DNA of 64,000 nt from Jacaranda mimosifolia (taxonomy: Eukaryota > Streptophyta > Magnoliopsida > Lamiales > Bignoniaceae), in NCBI GenBank assembly GCA_018894105.1, contig CM032117.1, positions 33,088,501-33,152,500 of the forward strand, in the 5' to 3' direction. Positions within the stretch are counted from its first letter, which is position 1. Each line of letters starts with the position of its first letter. The notes beneath the pieces are model-generated. The model saw nothing but the letters and a program-made list of their open reading frames with translations. It searched no databases and was not told where the DNA came from. A program made the translations under genes and the position numbers. Shown one piece after another: positions 23,450-35,110 of the stretch.

Positions 23450-23880
23450 AACGGTCTTTTACTTAATTGAACGTGCATAAATGAAGTTTGAGAATTTAAT
23501 ACGTACAATCCTTTATTCAATGTACCTTGTGCAATTAAAGAACCGTTCTTTAATGCCTTCAATTTTCTGTTAGATATATAAAAATCATATCCTTCATTAT
23601 CCAAAATGAGAATTGAAATTATATTCTTTATAAGATTGGGTACATAGAAACATAGATCAAGTACAATTATAGAATTCCCCAAGTCAAACTTGATAACACC
23701 TTAGACTGTGGCAATAGCTCTTGCCCCATTTCCTAGGTGAAGGATCATATCCTCTTCATTGAGACTCTTTCTCCTTTTCATCTCCTATAACGAATTATAA
23801 AGGTGAGAACCACATGTGGTATCAAATATCCATGAGGAAGAATTAGTCGTCAAGTGCACTTCAATAAAGTACATACCCTT
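23450..23880 (-). pseudogene. Element B protease and pre-integrase segment
   Basis: Minus strand. The frame 23434-23682 has KALKNGSLIAQGTLNKGLYV, matching the pre-integrase segment of element A. Near 23800-23850 the protease region reads WIFDTTCGSHLYN, keeping the active-site Asp (copia DSG/DTG-type box) that element A has lost. Stops separate it from gag and from the rest of pol, which lies beyond element A below 13134. Confidence 0.8.
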
Positions 23881-23881
23881 C

Positions 23882-24713
23882 TCAGGGATTGTAAGAATAA
23901 GCTTTGCAATTTCTTCTCCAATGCCCTTCCTCATCATAATGGAAACGTGTAGCATTGATTTTATCTTCTTTCTTCTTCTTAACTCCCCATGAACCTTTCA
24001 AAGGTTGCTTCCCTTTCAAATAAGAACTTTTCTTCTTCTTACCCCCCTTTCTAGGACCCCTAAGGCCCTTAGACTTGGAGGAGGATGGAAGCATAATAGG
24101 CTTGTCCTTTTTTATTATCACCTCGGTGGTAACCAACATGTTTACCAATTCATTAATCTTCACTTCTTTCTTAGACATGTTAAAGTTCATAACGAATTGG
24201 TCAAACGAACTTGGCAATAATTGTAGGATCAAATCCACATATAGGTCATTGTCCATTATTATGTCAAGTTGACCAAGCTTTTCAATAAGCCCAATCATTT
24301 TGAGCCCGTGGTCATGGACACTCATGCCCTTAGTCATTTTACTTCTAAAGAGCTCCTTAGACAAAGTGAACCATTCGTGTCTAGTTTAGACACCATTCAA
24401 CTTTTGTAGGTGTGCATAGATCTCACTTGCATACTTCATATGCTTATGATTCTTTTGCAACTCATTAGGCATAGTTGCCATCATGAGACACCTTGTTTGT
24501 AGATCATCATCCACAAACTTCGTGAACAATTTACAGGCCGCATTGGTGGCGTCATTGCCAATGGTTTCCGGCAGACTTTGATCAAGTACATAAGTCCTCC
24601 TTTCAGAGCCAAGCACTATTTTGAGGTCTCTCAACCAATCGCGGAAATTGGGCTCGGTGAGTTTATTGGTTTCCAAAATGATCGTGAGTGGATTCTTAGC
24701 CATTTTGAGTTTA
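23882..24713 (-). pseudogene. Element B gag, broken
   Basis: Starts at the ATG ending in 24711 with MAKNPLTIILETNKLTEPNF. The N-terminal part (24386-24713) has RDWLRDLKIVLGSE and YVLDQSLPETIGND. A stop near 24385 precedes the second part (23882-24364) with LGQLDIIMDNDLYVDLILQ and a Lys-rich tail. The zinc knuckle reads FHYDEEGHWRRNC, so two of its Cys are lost. About 300 codons in total, close to the copia gag core length. This is the better-preserved gag of the nest, but it is still not functional. Confidence 0.85.
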
Positions 24714-26715
24714 GAAGATTTCAAAAATCTACAAAAAAGTGATAAAAAAAGAATATAAGCCTGTGGTTGGATATTGATATTTGAAAACATGTTTATGACT
24801 TTTCAAGCATATTTTTCTCCCACTATTTTATCAAATTCTTCACCCCCTAGAAGAATTTGGAAAATCATATTTTCTAGTGAGAATCAAGACCCTAAAGACT
24901 TGTAAGTGGACCCCCATGACCGAGTGCCATCCACAAACAATCGAAAGTAAGCAACTTTTGCTAATTGCATTATATGCAACTCTAGATATATTTTGCCTCA
25001 CTGTTCATATAGACCCATGACTCATGCGATATCTACATTACTAAGTGTTAAGCCGGACCTACCAATCAAACTTTGATTTGAGATTGCTCCACGACATCCC
25101 CCGTGACCGAGTGCCAATGCATAGGAAGCCTCAATTCAAAGGTGCATTGTATGCTAAGTATTTGCTCACAGCTTTCCTCCTAAGTGTGGCCCCCATGACA
25201 AAGTGCCATCACACAAAATCAGAAGCATCATCATGACATATACTATTGGTAGAAGGCACGGATTAATTAAAACTCCTTTTAATTTGTATCCATTTTGACT
25301 TAATATTTTGAAGTACTTAGACATTCTAAGAGGAGGGATTTTAACTTGCTTGCCAAGATCTCACCAATTTTATCTCCTTATTTAAGTTTTCTATATCGTA
25401 ATCCATGCATCACATACAACAACAGGATATGGAAAACATTAATAAGTAAATGCGTCTAGCATGCTCCTAGGGTGGGATGATCATGAGCTTTGAGCTTAAC
25501 CAAGTGATGCACTTTAGAACCATAGGTGCACCATTTAGTTGATTTTAAGTGGGTTGATTAAATCTATCCATTACAAAAATGTATCTCCATACATTCATGG
25601 GTCTTTATGCCTCCAATGGTCTTCTTTGCTCCTAGTAACAATTACATAAGAGAAAAATCCTCACTCCTAGTGATTCTACTCTCATAACATTTACAAGATT
25701 GAATTTAGAGGCATGCAAGCCCCAATTTAATACAACCTTTTTCAACAACTTGAAACAAATAAAAGCAATATTGAAGGCTCATAATCATCCCTATTCATTC
25801 ATCATCTATTCAACAATTAAACGAACAATAAATAAATCAAGAATTAACATTCAATTCCAACAATTAAATGCTTATCATATAAACAATTAATTGGCCAAAC
25901 AAAAACAAGCATAATATTTATGCATTCTATTTTTGCAACAATTGGAGATTAACTTTAACAAGATTTAAAAAGCATCAAAAAAATATCCAACATAATTTTG
26001 AGAACTTGCACAACACTTGTGCATCTATTATGTGTGGAATAAAACATTTTTGATCACATAAAGGAGCCAAAAAAATGAGTCAAAACTCACCAACACCCAA
26101 ATTGGGTGCTGCTGCCCACGTCGGGCGTGTGGCCTATGCTATGCACGCACCGGCTGCACACACTACCTAGACAGCACCCGGCAGTGGCGCGGCAGTAGCC
26201 CTGTTTTTGTGTATGGTCCGAGTCATCTCAATTTTAGCTCAACTTTTCTGCACCAAAAATTTTAAAACACCTTCTGAACATTAAATCACACTATATAGAT
26301 GAAAGTTTAGATCTAGAACACCTTCTAAAACTGAAATTTCAAGAGCTCAAACATGCTTCAAAAATCAAGTTTAAGTGAGAATCACATTTTTCCAAAAAAC
26401 TCCAATTAAATCCAATCCAATTGGATCCAAAAATGACCAAAAAACTTAAGGCCAAATTTAACATGCTATATCAACATATAACACCATTCAATGCTAAATC
26501 AAAACTTAACATTAACTAATCATGAATCAAATTACACTAACATAGGAATTAACAATTAAAACACATATTAGCATAATGTCTATTCATCATCAAAGGAACC
26601 ACAAGAAACATCTTTCAAACACTCCAATCCAACATATGGATCAAGTATTTGAAGATCTAGATCAATTCATCACATGAATCAATCAAAAGAAAATCCAAAT
26701 TATAGTATGAATTTA
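24714..26715 (-). other. Untranslated leader of element B
   Basis: Two kilobases without a credible gene, collinear with the element A leader (CAAGCCCC..TTTAATAC and ATTCATTCATCAT blocks are shared). GACCGAGTGCC-like motifs lie near 24918 and 25102. Short frames 25045-25236 and 25699-25890 lie in leader sequence. Confidence 0.75.
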
Positions 26716-26730
26716 GGCACCGATACCACT
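26716..26730 (-). promoter_or_regulatory. Primer-binding site of element B
   Basis: Minus strand reads GTGGTATCGGTGCC just inside the LTR end TTCA, a tRNA-Met-type primer site. Confidence 0.75.
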
Positions 26731-28801
26731 TGAATGATGGTGTAAGCCAAGGATACAATTTAAAACATTTAAAAACTGAAATCTAACTTGAATTACACCT
26801 CCTCAAGGATCTAATTCATGCCTATAAAATGGATCAATCTCAGATAATTACCTCTCAAGCAAAATCCAACCAAAACTTGAAGAATAGCTTCCTTTCCCGA
26901 AAGCGGACTGCTTCTGCCGCAGCAAGGTGTGACCAACTTTTGACCAGGCAAATCACCTTCGATTGAGCTGAAATTTGAACCAAAATTTTTCCAACTCCTT
27001 GGAAAATGTCCAGTAAAAAATTCAGCTCCAAATAATTCGAGCAAAGCAGCGAACGGAGTCCATAAATTCACTGCTAGAATAGAGGATCACCAGAAACAAG
27101 CAATCCAAACGTCTTGCTTCTAATGTGAAAATCCACACACCAATGGACAATCCTTTTATTCCTAGATTAGCTGGAAAAACTGAGAAGAAAGCAAGAGGAT
27201 GAAGAAGGCCGAAAAATGAGGGAGGAAGGTGAAGAAGGTGTGAAGCCTTCTTAATGCTTGCAAAATGCGTGATTTGGACGCCCCCCCTCTATATCTATAT
27301 ATAGATATATAGAGGGAGGATGGTGTGATGCCACCTTCCTCAATGATGGAGTATGGTGTGATACAAGTTGCATTTGAATTTCTTCTGAATTTGAGTTTTA
27401 TTTGGAATCTTCATTTCATCTTATGAAATGTCATCCAAATAAATTCTAATTCCACATCAAATGAACTATTCATTTGAATTTTCCCTTCAAAAGTTGTTAA
27501 CTTAACTCTTTAAGTTAACTTGACCAATTGATAGTCATGTGGCACCAAATTAAATTAACACTTAATTAAATTGGTTATAATTTAACTCCTCAAATTAATT
27601 AGATCAATTTAACTCCTCAAATTAATTAGATCATTTAACAATTAAATTGATCAAGCTAGAATGATTAAAAATTGCATCAACTGTAACCCTCAATTTTCAG
27701 TCACTAGGAATCTTTCTAATAGTTAGAAAATTCCCTTCATCAAATTGGATTTCCAATTAGCTTTTGTGTGTGAGCCATTAGGTTCTACCATTTATTGGAC
27801 ATGGGCTCACAACTCTTGTGAACTTCTTTAAACTAATCAACTCAATTCAAATTAATCTCTATTAATTGAAGAGTACCCAATCTCCATGGTCGATGTCCAA
27901 CTTCAAGCCCATAGAGCCCAACAATTGGCCGAACAAATGCTTTTGGTGAACTATTCTAACTCTACGCGTACCATGCAAATACAGTCCTTCTGTCTCCTAT
28001 CTCCATGAAAAAGGCATTGTTGGCTCCCTAATTGCCTCGATACTGTGCATATATTATCAATGTTCGATTCCTATTTATGACATCATCTTTAAAAAACTCT
28101 TTTTTTCCAAATTGTCATACTACCTTGGCCAAGAACTCCTTGGAATCGATCATTATAGAATACATAGGAAATGCACTCGTCCTTCACAACGACGAGGAGT
28201 CGGATCCCATTTTGGATCTCATAAACCTCCATGTTTAAGTAGCCTATACCCAATCACAACCCGAACGGCTCGCTAGGTGACCGGGGATGAGTTAAAGTAT
28301 TAGGACCTAAATACAAGGTTACAATGGATCCTCAGCTTAAAAGACTAATTATATGCATTTACGTACGTTAGAGAACTTGCCACTACAGCTACCTAGTAGA
28401 TTCTCTGGGCTGGCATCCAGTGCCTTGTTGTCTAACAAGCACCTACTAATATGCACTCATATCTCATATGGTTTACTCATGGAACGAAGCAACATCTAAC
28501 CCTTGGATTAATGCATCGCTAGTGCAAGTGTATACAAATCTTAGATGCCCTATCTCATAAGATTCTATGACTTGGGATATTTAAGATCATGACTGTGTAA
28601 GACTTATTTCTTGATCACCACCTAGCGCATGACCAAGTCCTATAGTCTTGTGTGATCTAAGCGTTTAACCAAATGCCAGTGAAGAAATATAAGCATATGA
28701 TGAAGATGGCCATTTATAAAGAATATCATTCAATCAGGATTGTATCACCAGTGAAATAGTTTCCATGCTAATCTTATTGGCTGCGGGGCACTATTCCAAT
28801 A
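26731..28801 (-). repeat. 5' LTR of element B
   Basis: 2071 bp; the minus strand starts TATTGGAATAG and ends ATCATTCA. Around 27284-27318 a near-perfect palindrome of CTATATATAG type flanked by CCCTC/GAGGG holds the candidate TATA box. The frame 26811-27071 lies in LTR sequence. Confidence 0.88.
27284..27318 (-). promoter_or_regulatory. Palindromic TATA region of the element B LTR
   Basis: CCCTCTATATC..GATATATAGAGGG forms a long near-palindrome around TATATATA. The same place in both element A LTRs has a shorter version (near 13745 and 21824). It could be core promoter, hairpin or both. Confidence 0.45.
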
Positions 28802-28806
28802 GAAGA

Positions 28807-28821
28807 TGGCTCCAATACCAC
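28807..28821 (-). promoter_or_regulatory. Primer-binding site of element D
   Basis: Minus strand reads GTGGTATTGGAGCCA, directly after an LTR end TTTTCCA at 28823. Element B begins five bases further on, so B entered D just downstream of its primer site. Confidence 0.75.
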
Positions 28822-28822
28822 T

Positions 28823-30669
28823 TGGAAAAGGGAGAAGGATTAGGATTCAATAATTAAACCAAAAATAGGCACACAAAAAACAAACTAATCCTCTCTTTCC
28901 CAAGGATCAACAACATGACAAAAATTAGGATTAAGTTGCTGAAAATTACATTTGATGAAAGAAACCAAAGGAATCAACTAGATCACTCCAAGGAATTCTC
29001 TAATGGATGATCTACAAGCTCCAACTCCTAGATCCAATTGCCAGCCTTCCAAAGCTCCAAAAATTAGCAAACTTGGCACACCAATTCACCACCAATACAA
29101 GGAGAATCTGGCCAAAAATAATTTGAATCTAAAGCCTTTTGATCGCCCAATCAATGCCTCAAAATTGGCCTATAACAGTTCACCAAGGAACATCTAAGCC
29201 TCCCAAGTGTTTAACCTCTAATGTTAAGTCCATACACCTAGGATTAGCTCTCAATAAACCTCACTTTGCTAGAGAAGAGAGGAATATGGTGATGATAAGA
29301 GTGGTGGTTTTGGAGGAGAGAATTTTGGGTGTGGTTATTCAACATATGAATTGTACCACACTTTTTTGGAGGGAAAATGTGAGGAATACAAGGTCAAAAT
29401 CAAGTGGCCGGCCACTATGCTTATATAGGACAGGATGGAAGCTTTTGGGCTTCCATCACACTCTCCATATACATGGGTGCCAACTTGCGACTTGCATTTG
29501 CATTTGCATGTATATTTATATTTCATCTCATGAAATGAAATGCTAATTAACTTAATTCAAATGGACTCTTCTATTTGATTTTCCTGCAAAACTAAAATTC
29601 CTCATTAAATTAAATTAGTTCTTTAATTTAATTAATTTAACTTAACTCTTTAAGTTAACAAGAGCTAATTTAACTCCTTAATTGACTAATCAATTGTCAT
29701 ATGGCACCAATTAAACTAACACTTTAATTTAATTAGCCTAATTTAAATCCTAAATTATTTTGATTAGTTTAACATTTAGATTAATCAAGCCAAAATGACC
29801 AATTGATAGTTAGCCAATTGCTCTCTCTTCTTCATAAAAAAATGCCTAACATGAATTTTTCGAACTCCTTAAAAAATTCCTCCTATCAAATAAGAGTTTC
29901 TTTAGGCTTTGTGTGTGACCCATTAGGTTCATCCATTCATTGGACATGGGCAAACAACTCATTCTGATATTTTGAATATTGAAATATCATATTAGTTTAA
30001 ATTATTTTAAACTAAAAACTCTTTCAATTAATCTATATTAATTGAAGAGCACCCAATCTCCATGGTCGATGTCTAGCAATAAGCCCATGGAGCCCAACTA
30101 ATTGGATGAATGAATTATATCATGATGAACCATTATAGTTTACGCCTGCTATGAGAATATAGTCCTTCCATCTCTTATCTCCCAAAAGAGGCCTAGGGCA
30201 AGATATTTTTCATCTCCCCGATAGCCTCAATAACTATGTATCTATATCTAATGCTCGATTTCTCTTTAGGACCTCAACTTTGGAAAACTCCTTTTCCAAA
30301 TTGTTATACTACCTTGCGTATGTAAGGATTTCTTGAAATTGATTATTATAGAATACATAAAAGATGCATTTGTTCTTCACAATAATGAGGAAATGGATCC
30401 CATCTTGAATCTCACAACCCTCCATGCTTAAGTAGCTCATGCCCAATCTCAACCCCGAATGACCCGCTATGTGGTCTGGGAAAAGTCAAAGTATAAGGAC
30501 CTAAACACAAGGTTACTATGGATCCTCAGGTCCAAGGACTAATTATATGCACTGTAAGTTTGAGAACTTGCCACTACGACTATCTAGAGGATTCTCTTGA
30601 CAGGCTTTCAGTGAACTTGTTCTCTAACAAACACCTACACTAACATACATCCATGTCTAACATAGATTG
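28823..30669 (-). repeat. 5' LTR of element D, truncated
   Basis: Minus-oriented LTR, 1847 bp. It keeps its end (TTTTCCA at 28823) and body but stops at GTCTAACATAGATTG, where element E begins. The LTR start expected beyond is not found on the far side of E. Frames 29003-29197, 29139-29546 and 29335-29526 fall in LTR sequence. Confidence 0.8.
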
Positions 30670-32769
30670 TGAAGTGAGAAGATAGATAAGGATCCATAAT
30701 TTAAAACCAAAATAATGTTAAATTAACTTCCTATCTCCAATCCCAGGATCATTCATCATGCCATAAACTAGGATTTAAAGTCAAGAAGAATGCCTTTGAT
30801 GTATAATCTAGGTGGATTATGTAGATCTTCCTATGGACTCCTCCAAATCAAGACCTACTTCCTTTCTTTTTAGATCCATTTTCTCCACACCAAGAACTTC
30901 TTAAACCAGTAACTTTTGCTTGTCAATAGACCTCCCAAAAAGCCCTAATATGGCTAGGAAAAACTCTCAAATACTCGCACCCTTTGCTAGAGAAGAGATG
31001 AGAAAGAAGATGATAGAGTTGGCATTTTTAGGAAAAAGGTAGGAGAGAATCTTGTAGGTAGTTACTCAACATATGAGTTATGCTACCTTGGGAGGGAAGA
31101 AGGATGCTTGGATTAAACTCTTATAAGGCTGGCCACTATGTGCTTTTATAGGGTGAGTAGGAAGCTTCCTTCATACCTTACCCATATGTGCCAACTAGCT
31201 AGATTCAGAATCTAGTTTGGATTGGATTCTAATTCCTCAAATTAAAATCCTTATCTTTCCAATTAAAATGTACTCTTCCATTTTATTTCCTTCCAATTTA
31301 TTTAATCTCCCTATTAATCAAATTAACACTTTAATTTAATTAATTTTAACTTAACTCTTTAAATTAATTAACTTAACTCCTTAATTAATTTAACTCTTTA
31401 AGTTAGTTAAAATCAACTTTACTCCTTAAGTTGACTTTGGACTAATTAAATTTGTCACATGGAACCAATTAAATTAACTCCTTAATTTAATTGGCTTAAC
31501 TTAACTCTTTAAATTATTTTGATTAATTTAACACTTAAATTAACAGAGCCAAAGTGAACAATTAATAATTAACCAATGTACTCTCTCTATTTCTATGGTA
31601 AAAACTGCCACTTGAATTTTCCTAACTCCTAAGAAAAATTCTTCCTCTCAAATAAGAGTTTCCTTAGGGTGCTTGACCCATTAGGTTTACCAATTCATTA
31701 GACATAGGCTCACAACTCTTGGCGATATTTTGAATACAAAATATTCGAATTAGTTTAAACTCTGTTAAACTAATAACTATGTTAATTAATCTCCATTAAT
31801 TGAAGAGTACCCAATCTCTATGGTCGATATCTAGCAACAAGCCCATGGAGCTCAACGAATTAGATGAATGAATTATATTGAGGTGAACCATTATAGCTTA
31901 CGCTTACCATGCAAATACGGTCCTTCTATGTCCTATCTCTCAAAAGAGGCCTAAGGTAATATATTTGTCGACTCCCTAATAGCCTCGATAACTATGTCTC
32001 TACATTAAGTGCTCGATTTCCCTTTATAGCCTCAACTTTGGAAAACACCTTTTCTAAATTTTCATACTCCTTTGTCCAATGATTTCTTGGAATCGATCAT
32101 TATAGGATACATAGGAGATGCACTCATTCTTCACAACAATGAGGAAATGGATCCCATCTTGGATCTCACAAACCTCCATACTTAGGTAGCTTTTGCCCAA
32201 TCTAAGCCCCATGACCTGCTGCGTGGTCAGGACAAAGTCAAAGCACAAGGACCTAAATACAAGATTACCATGGATCCTCAAGTCCAATGACTAATTATAT
32301 GCACTATCATAAGCTTTGAGAAATCACCACTACTGGCATAATACTACGACTATCTAATGGATTCTCAATTCAAGCATTCAGTGAACTTGTTATCTAACAA
32401 GCACCCACTAATATGCATCTATGTCTAACATAGATTGCCCATGAAACGATGCAATATCCAATCCCTAGGAGTATGCTTCATTAGTACAAATATATCCGAA
32501 TCTTAGATACCCCTTCTCTTAATATTCTATGACTTGGAATATTTAAAATCATGACTATAGAGACTTTTTTTCATGATCACCATCACGTGCGTGACCAAGT
32601 CCCGTAGTCTTGTATGATTTAAGGTCTTCAACCAAATGCTAGTGAAGAATAAAAGATGCACAAGATGAAGATGGTCATTTTATTAAAATATCATTCAATT
32701 AAGATTGTCTCACAAGTGAAATAGTATATACATGCCAATCCTAATTGGTTGCAGGGCACTATTCCAACA
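30670..32769 (-). repeat. 3' LTR of element E
   Basis: 2100 bp, full length. It has LTR end TGAAGTGAG at 30670 on the plus strand and LTR start ACTATTCCAACA at 32769. The five bases GATTG before it (30665-30669) would be the left target duplication; the right end of E is missing. An AT-rich array with TTAACTC blocks lies at 31310-31560. Confidence 0.85.
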
Positions 32770-33632
32770 ATCTCCCACTTGCTCTAAAGCCAATTCCCCA
32801 TTATCTTTAATCCTATCTTCTCAAGATGTCTTTCAAAGTCCTTTCACGATAGGGGTTTTATCAATGGATATATTCTCTTAAGAAGCTGCCCTCTCCACTT
32901 GGACGTCACCTCTATCAATGATCTTTTGGATCAAGTGATAATGCCTTATGATGTGCTTGGATCGTTGATGAGATCTTGGCTCTTTTGCTTGCGTAATGGT
33001 CCCATTGTTGTCACATAAGACAACTACTGGCTCTGCAATGCTAGTCACTACATCCAACTCTTGGATGGAGTTTTTCATCTAAACACCTTCTTTTGCAGTT
33101 TTGAAGCTGCAACATATTCTGCCTAAGTGGTAGAATCTATTGTGGTATCTTGTTTAGAACTCTTCCAACTTATCACACCGCCATTAAGACAAAATATAAA
33201 TCCTGAGGTGGATTTAAGGTCATCTTTATTGGATTGGAGACTAGAATCCAAAAACCCTTCAAGCTTCAATTCTCCTTGCCATATACTAAAAACAGGTCCT
33301 TAGTTCTTCTCAAGTACTTAAGGATTGCTTTTATGGCTTTCCAATGACCTTCACCTGGATTTGATTGGTAATGGCTCATAACACTTAGAGTGTGCGCTAC
33401 ATCCGGTATTGTACATTGAATGGCATACATTATGCTTCTTATAGCAAATGCATAAGGTATGTGGGATATTCTTTTTCTCTCATCTTTAGTTTTAGGGGCC
33501 ATAGACTTGGACAGACGAAGACCAGTCCCATGGGAAGAAATCCCTTCTTGGATTTTTACATACTCAAACACTTTAGTATCTTATCAATGTACAATGTTTG
33601 AGAGAGCCCCAACATCCTCCTTGATCTATTTA
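32770..33632 (-). pseudogene. Element E pol remnant (RNase H and connection)
   Basis: Preceded on the plus strand by the polypurine complement TCTCCCACTTG. Frame 32878-33078 keeps VVLCDNNGTITQAKEPRSHQ and RSKHIIRHYHLI (RNase H end). Frame 33266-33571 keeps PYAFAIRSIMYAIQCT and KYLRRTKDLFLVYG. The match ends near 33632, before the reverse transcriptase catalytic box, so most of the element is deleted. Confidence 0.85.
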
Positions 33633-34026
33633 GTTAGCACTCTCTCATACTAATCTTAACACACAATCATCTAAGTACACTATACTCTCCTAACTAAGAG
33701 ACAGTACACAAAGATGTGGATATTCACAGTTGATCAAGAAAAAATGCATGAATTTTATCACTCATCAACAAAACAAAACAAAAAAAAAAGACCACAAATG
33801 TCAACATGGATAATGAACTGATATTGTCTCAAAATGTCCCCAAACGATAGGTTCACATAAAACACAATGAAACAAGCACAAAAATTGGTTTAAATGAGCA
33901 TGAAAAACAAGAAATCACAACATGGTTGCGAAGAAACTCACAACCAAAGCCTCAAAGGTCTAATATTCAAGATTTTCTAAACACCAAAGGATGTAAAGGC
34001 AACAGCAAACTAAATTATTTTTTGGG
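33633..34026. other. Unassigned sequence
   Basis: About 390 bp between the end of the retroelement nest and the inverted-repeat element. I see no gene, LTR or repeat in it. Confidence 0.5.
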
Positions 34027-35110
34027 TGAATTATGCTTGCTACCCCAAAGATTTGGCGAAATTATAAAAAGTCCTTGGGAAAATTATGAAAAGATCCTCA
34101 CTTTTTCAAAAATTACAATGGCTCGCCTAAAATGACAAACCTAGTTGTAACGTAGACGGAATTTGAGAAAAGTTCAAAATGCCTTTAACAGAAAACAATT
34201 AGAAAAAATAAAAAAATGATGAAAATTAATGAGATGGCTAAAGTCTTAAATAAAAAATTTATTTATTAATTGAGTTACATATTAAATAATATCAAAGTAA
34301 TACACATATCTAAAATAAATATATTTGAAACATTTAAATTATTTATTCAAATAGTAAATATATCTAAAATAGTTAAGTATATTTAGTTAAATATGATTAA
34401 TTAGAAATATAATAAATCAAAAATTAAAAGACTATATTAATTAAGATAAATAAGTAAAAAAATTTAAATACAAATATTTTTAACTAAATTATTTATTAGT
34501 TTAAAAAACAAGTAATTTTTTTCAAAGAAAATTCCCTTCCTCTCCCCCTCCATCCGCCGACCATGGCATTCCTTCCCCAGACTCCCTTCTTCCGCCAACC
34601 ACGGAAGTTACGGCTGCCACCATGGCCACCTGCCTAGGAGGCCATGGCAGTGGTAACCACATGGCCAGTTGGCCGCTGCCATGCTGCTATTGCCATGGCA
34701 GCAGCAACATGGCAACGGCAGCCGCATGGGCCACATCTGGCCAGAGGTGTGGCTTGTGGGGGGTTTGGCTGTGTGTGTGTATCTTAAGGTTTTCTTACAA
34801 TTAACCCCCTAATAAAAGTAATATTACTATTAAATACTCATATAAATTCAAAACATGACGATACAGCTCTCAAGGGTATTTTTATCAACAAATCATGGTT
34901 AGAAATGGTCAAACTTTTAATTTATTAAGCTAAAGTGTAATTTTTAAAATTTCACGTGTCATTTTTAACAACGATTTGTAAAGCCCCTAATGGAAGCTAT
35001 TGACTGGGTTTAATTATTGGAAAATAACAAACCTCAAGGATGTTCTTGTAATTTTTCAAAAAGCGAGGACCTTTTTATATTTCTTACCTCTGGAGTAGTA
35101 ACCATAATCT
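34027..35110. mobile_element. Unclassified element with terminal inverted repeats and GC-rich core
   Basis: The left end (GAATTATGCTTGCTACCCC, then AATTATAAAAAGTCCTT) and the reverse complement of the right end (ATTATGGTTACTACTCC, then AATATAAAAAGGTCCT) are imperfect inverted repeats of about 90 bp. Both continue into CTCACTTTTTCAAAAATTACA-like sequence. No transposase is present. The core (about 34540-34790) is strikingly GC-rich with repeated CCATGGC, unlike the AT-rich surroundings. The 60-codon frame there has no family resemblance that I recognise. No clear target duplication is visible, so the class is open (Mutator-like is possible). Confidence 0.6.

Larger units (their letters stand above)
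10085..28801 (-). mobile_element. Element B, copia with long LTRs, interrupted by element A
   Basis: Minus-strand copia element. In reading order it has a 5' LTR (26731-28801), a primer site, a long leader, gag, protease and the start of integrase, then element A as an insertion. The rest of integrase, reverse transcriptase and RNase H follow, and then a 3' LTR cut down to its last 500 bp (10085-10586). The two B halves join exactly when element A and one TATCT copy are removed. The right flank 28802-28806 (GAAGA) would be its target duplication; the left copy was lost in the deletion at 10013-10094. Confidence 0.8.

Noticed and set aside
1..33632. Many short frames of 60-135 residues in LTR sequence
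   Set aside because: They recur at the same LTR positions in broken form, lack conserved protein patterns and are explained by the repeat.
34622..34804. 60-codon frame in the GC-rich core as a gene
   Set aside because: Short, Cys/Trp-rich from CCATGG repeats, with no recognisable family. Kept only as part of the inverted-repeat element.
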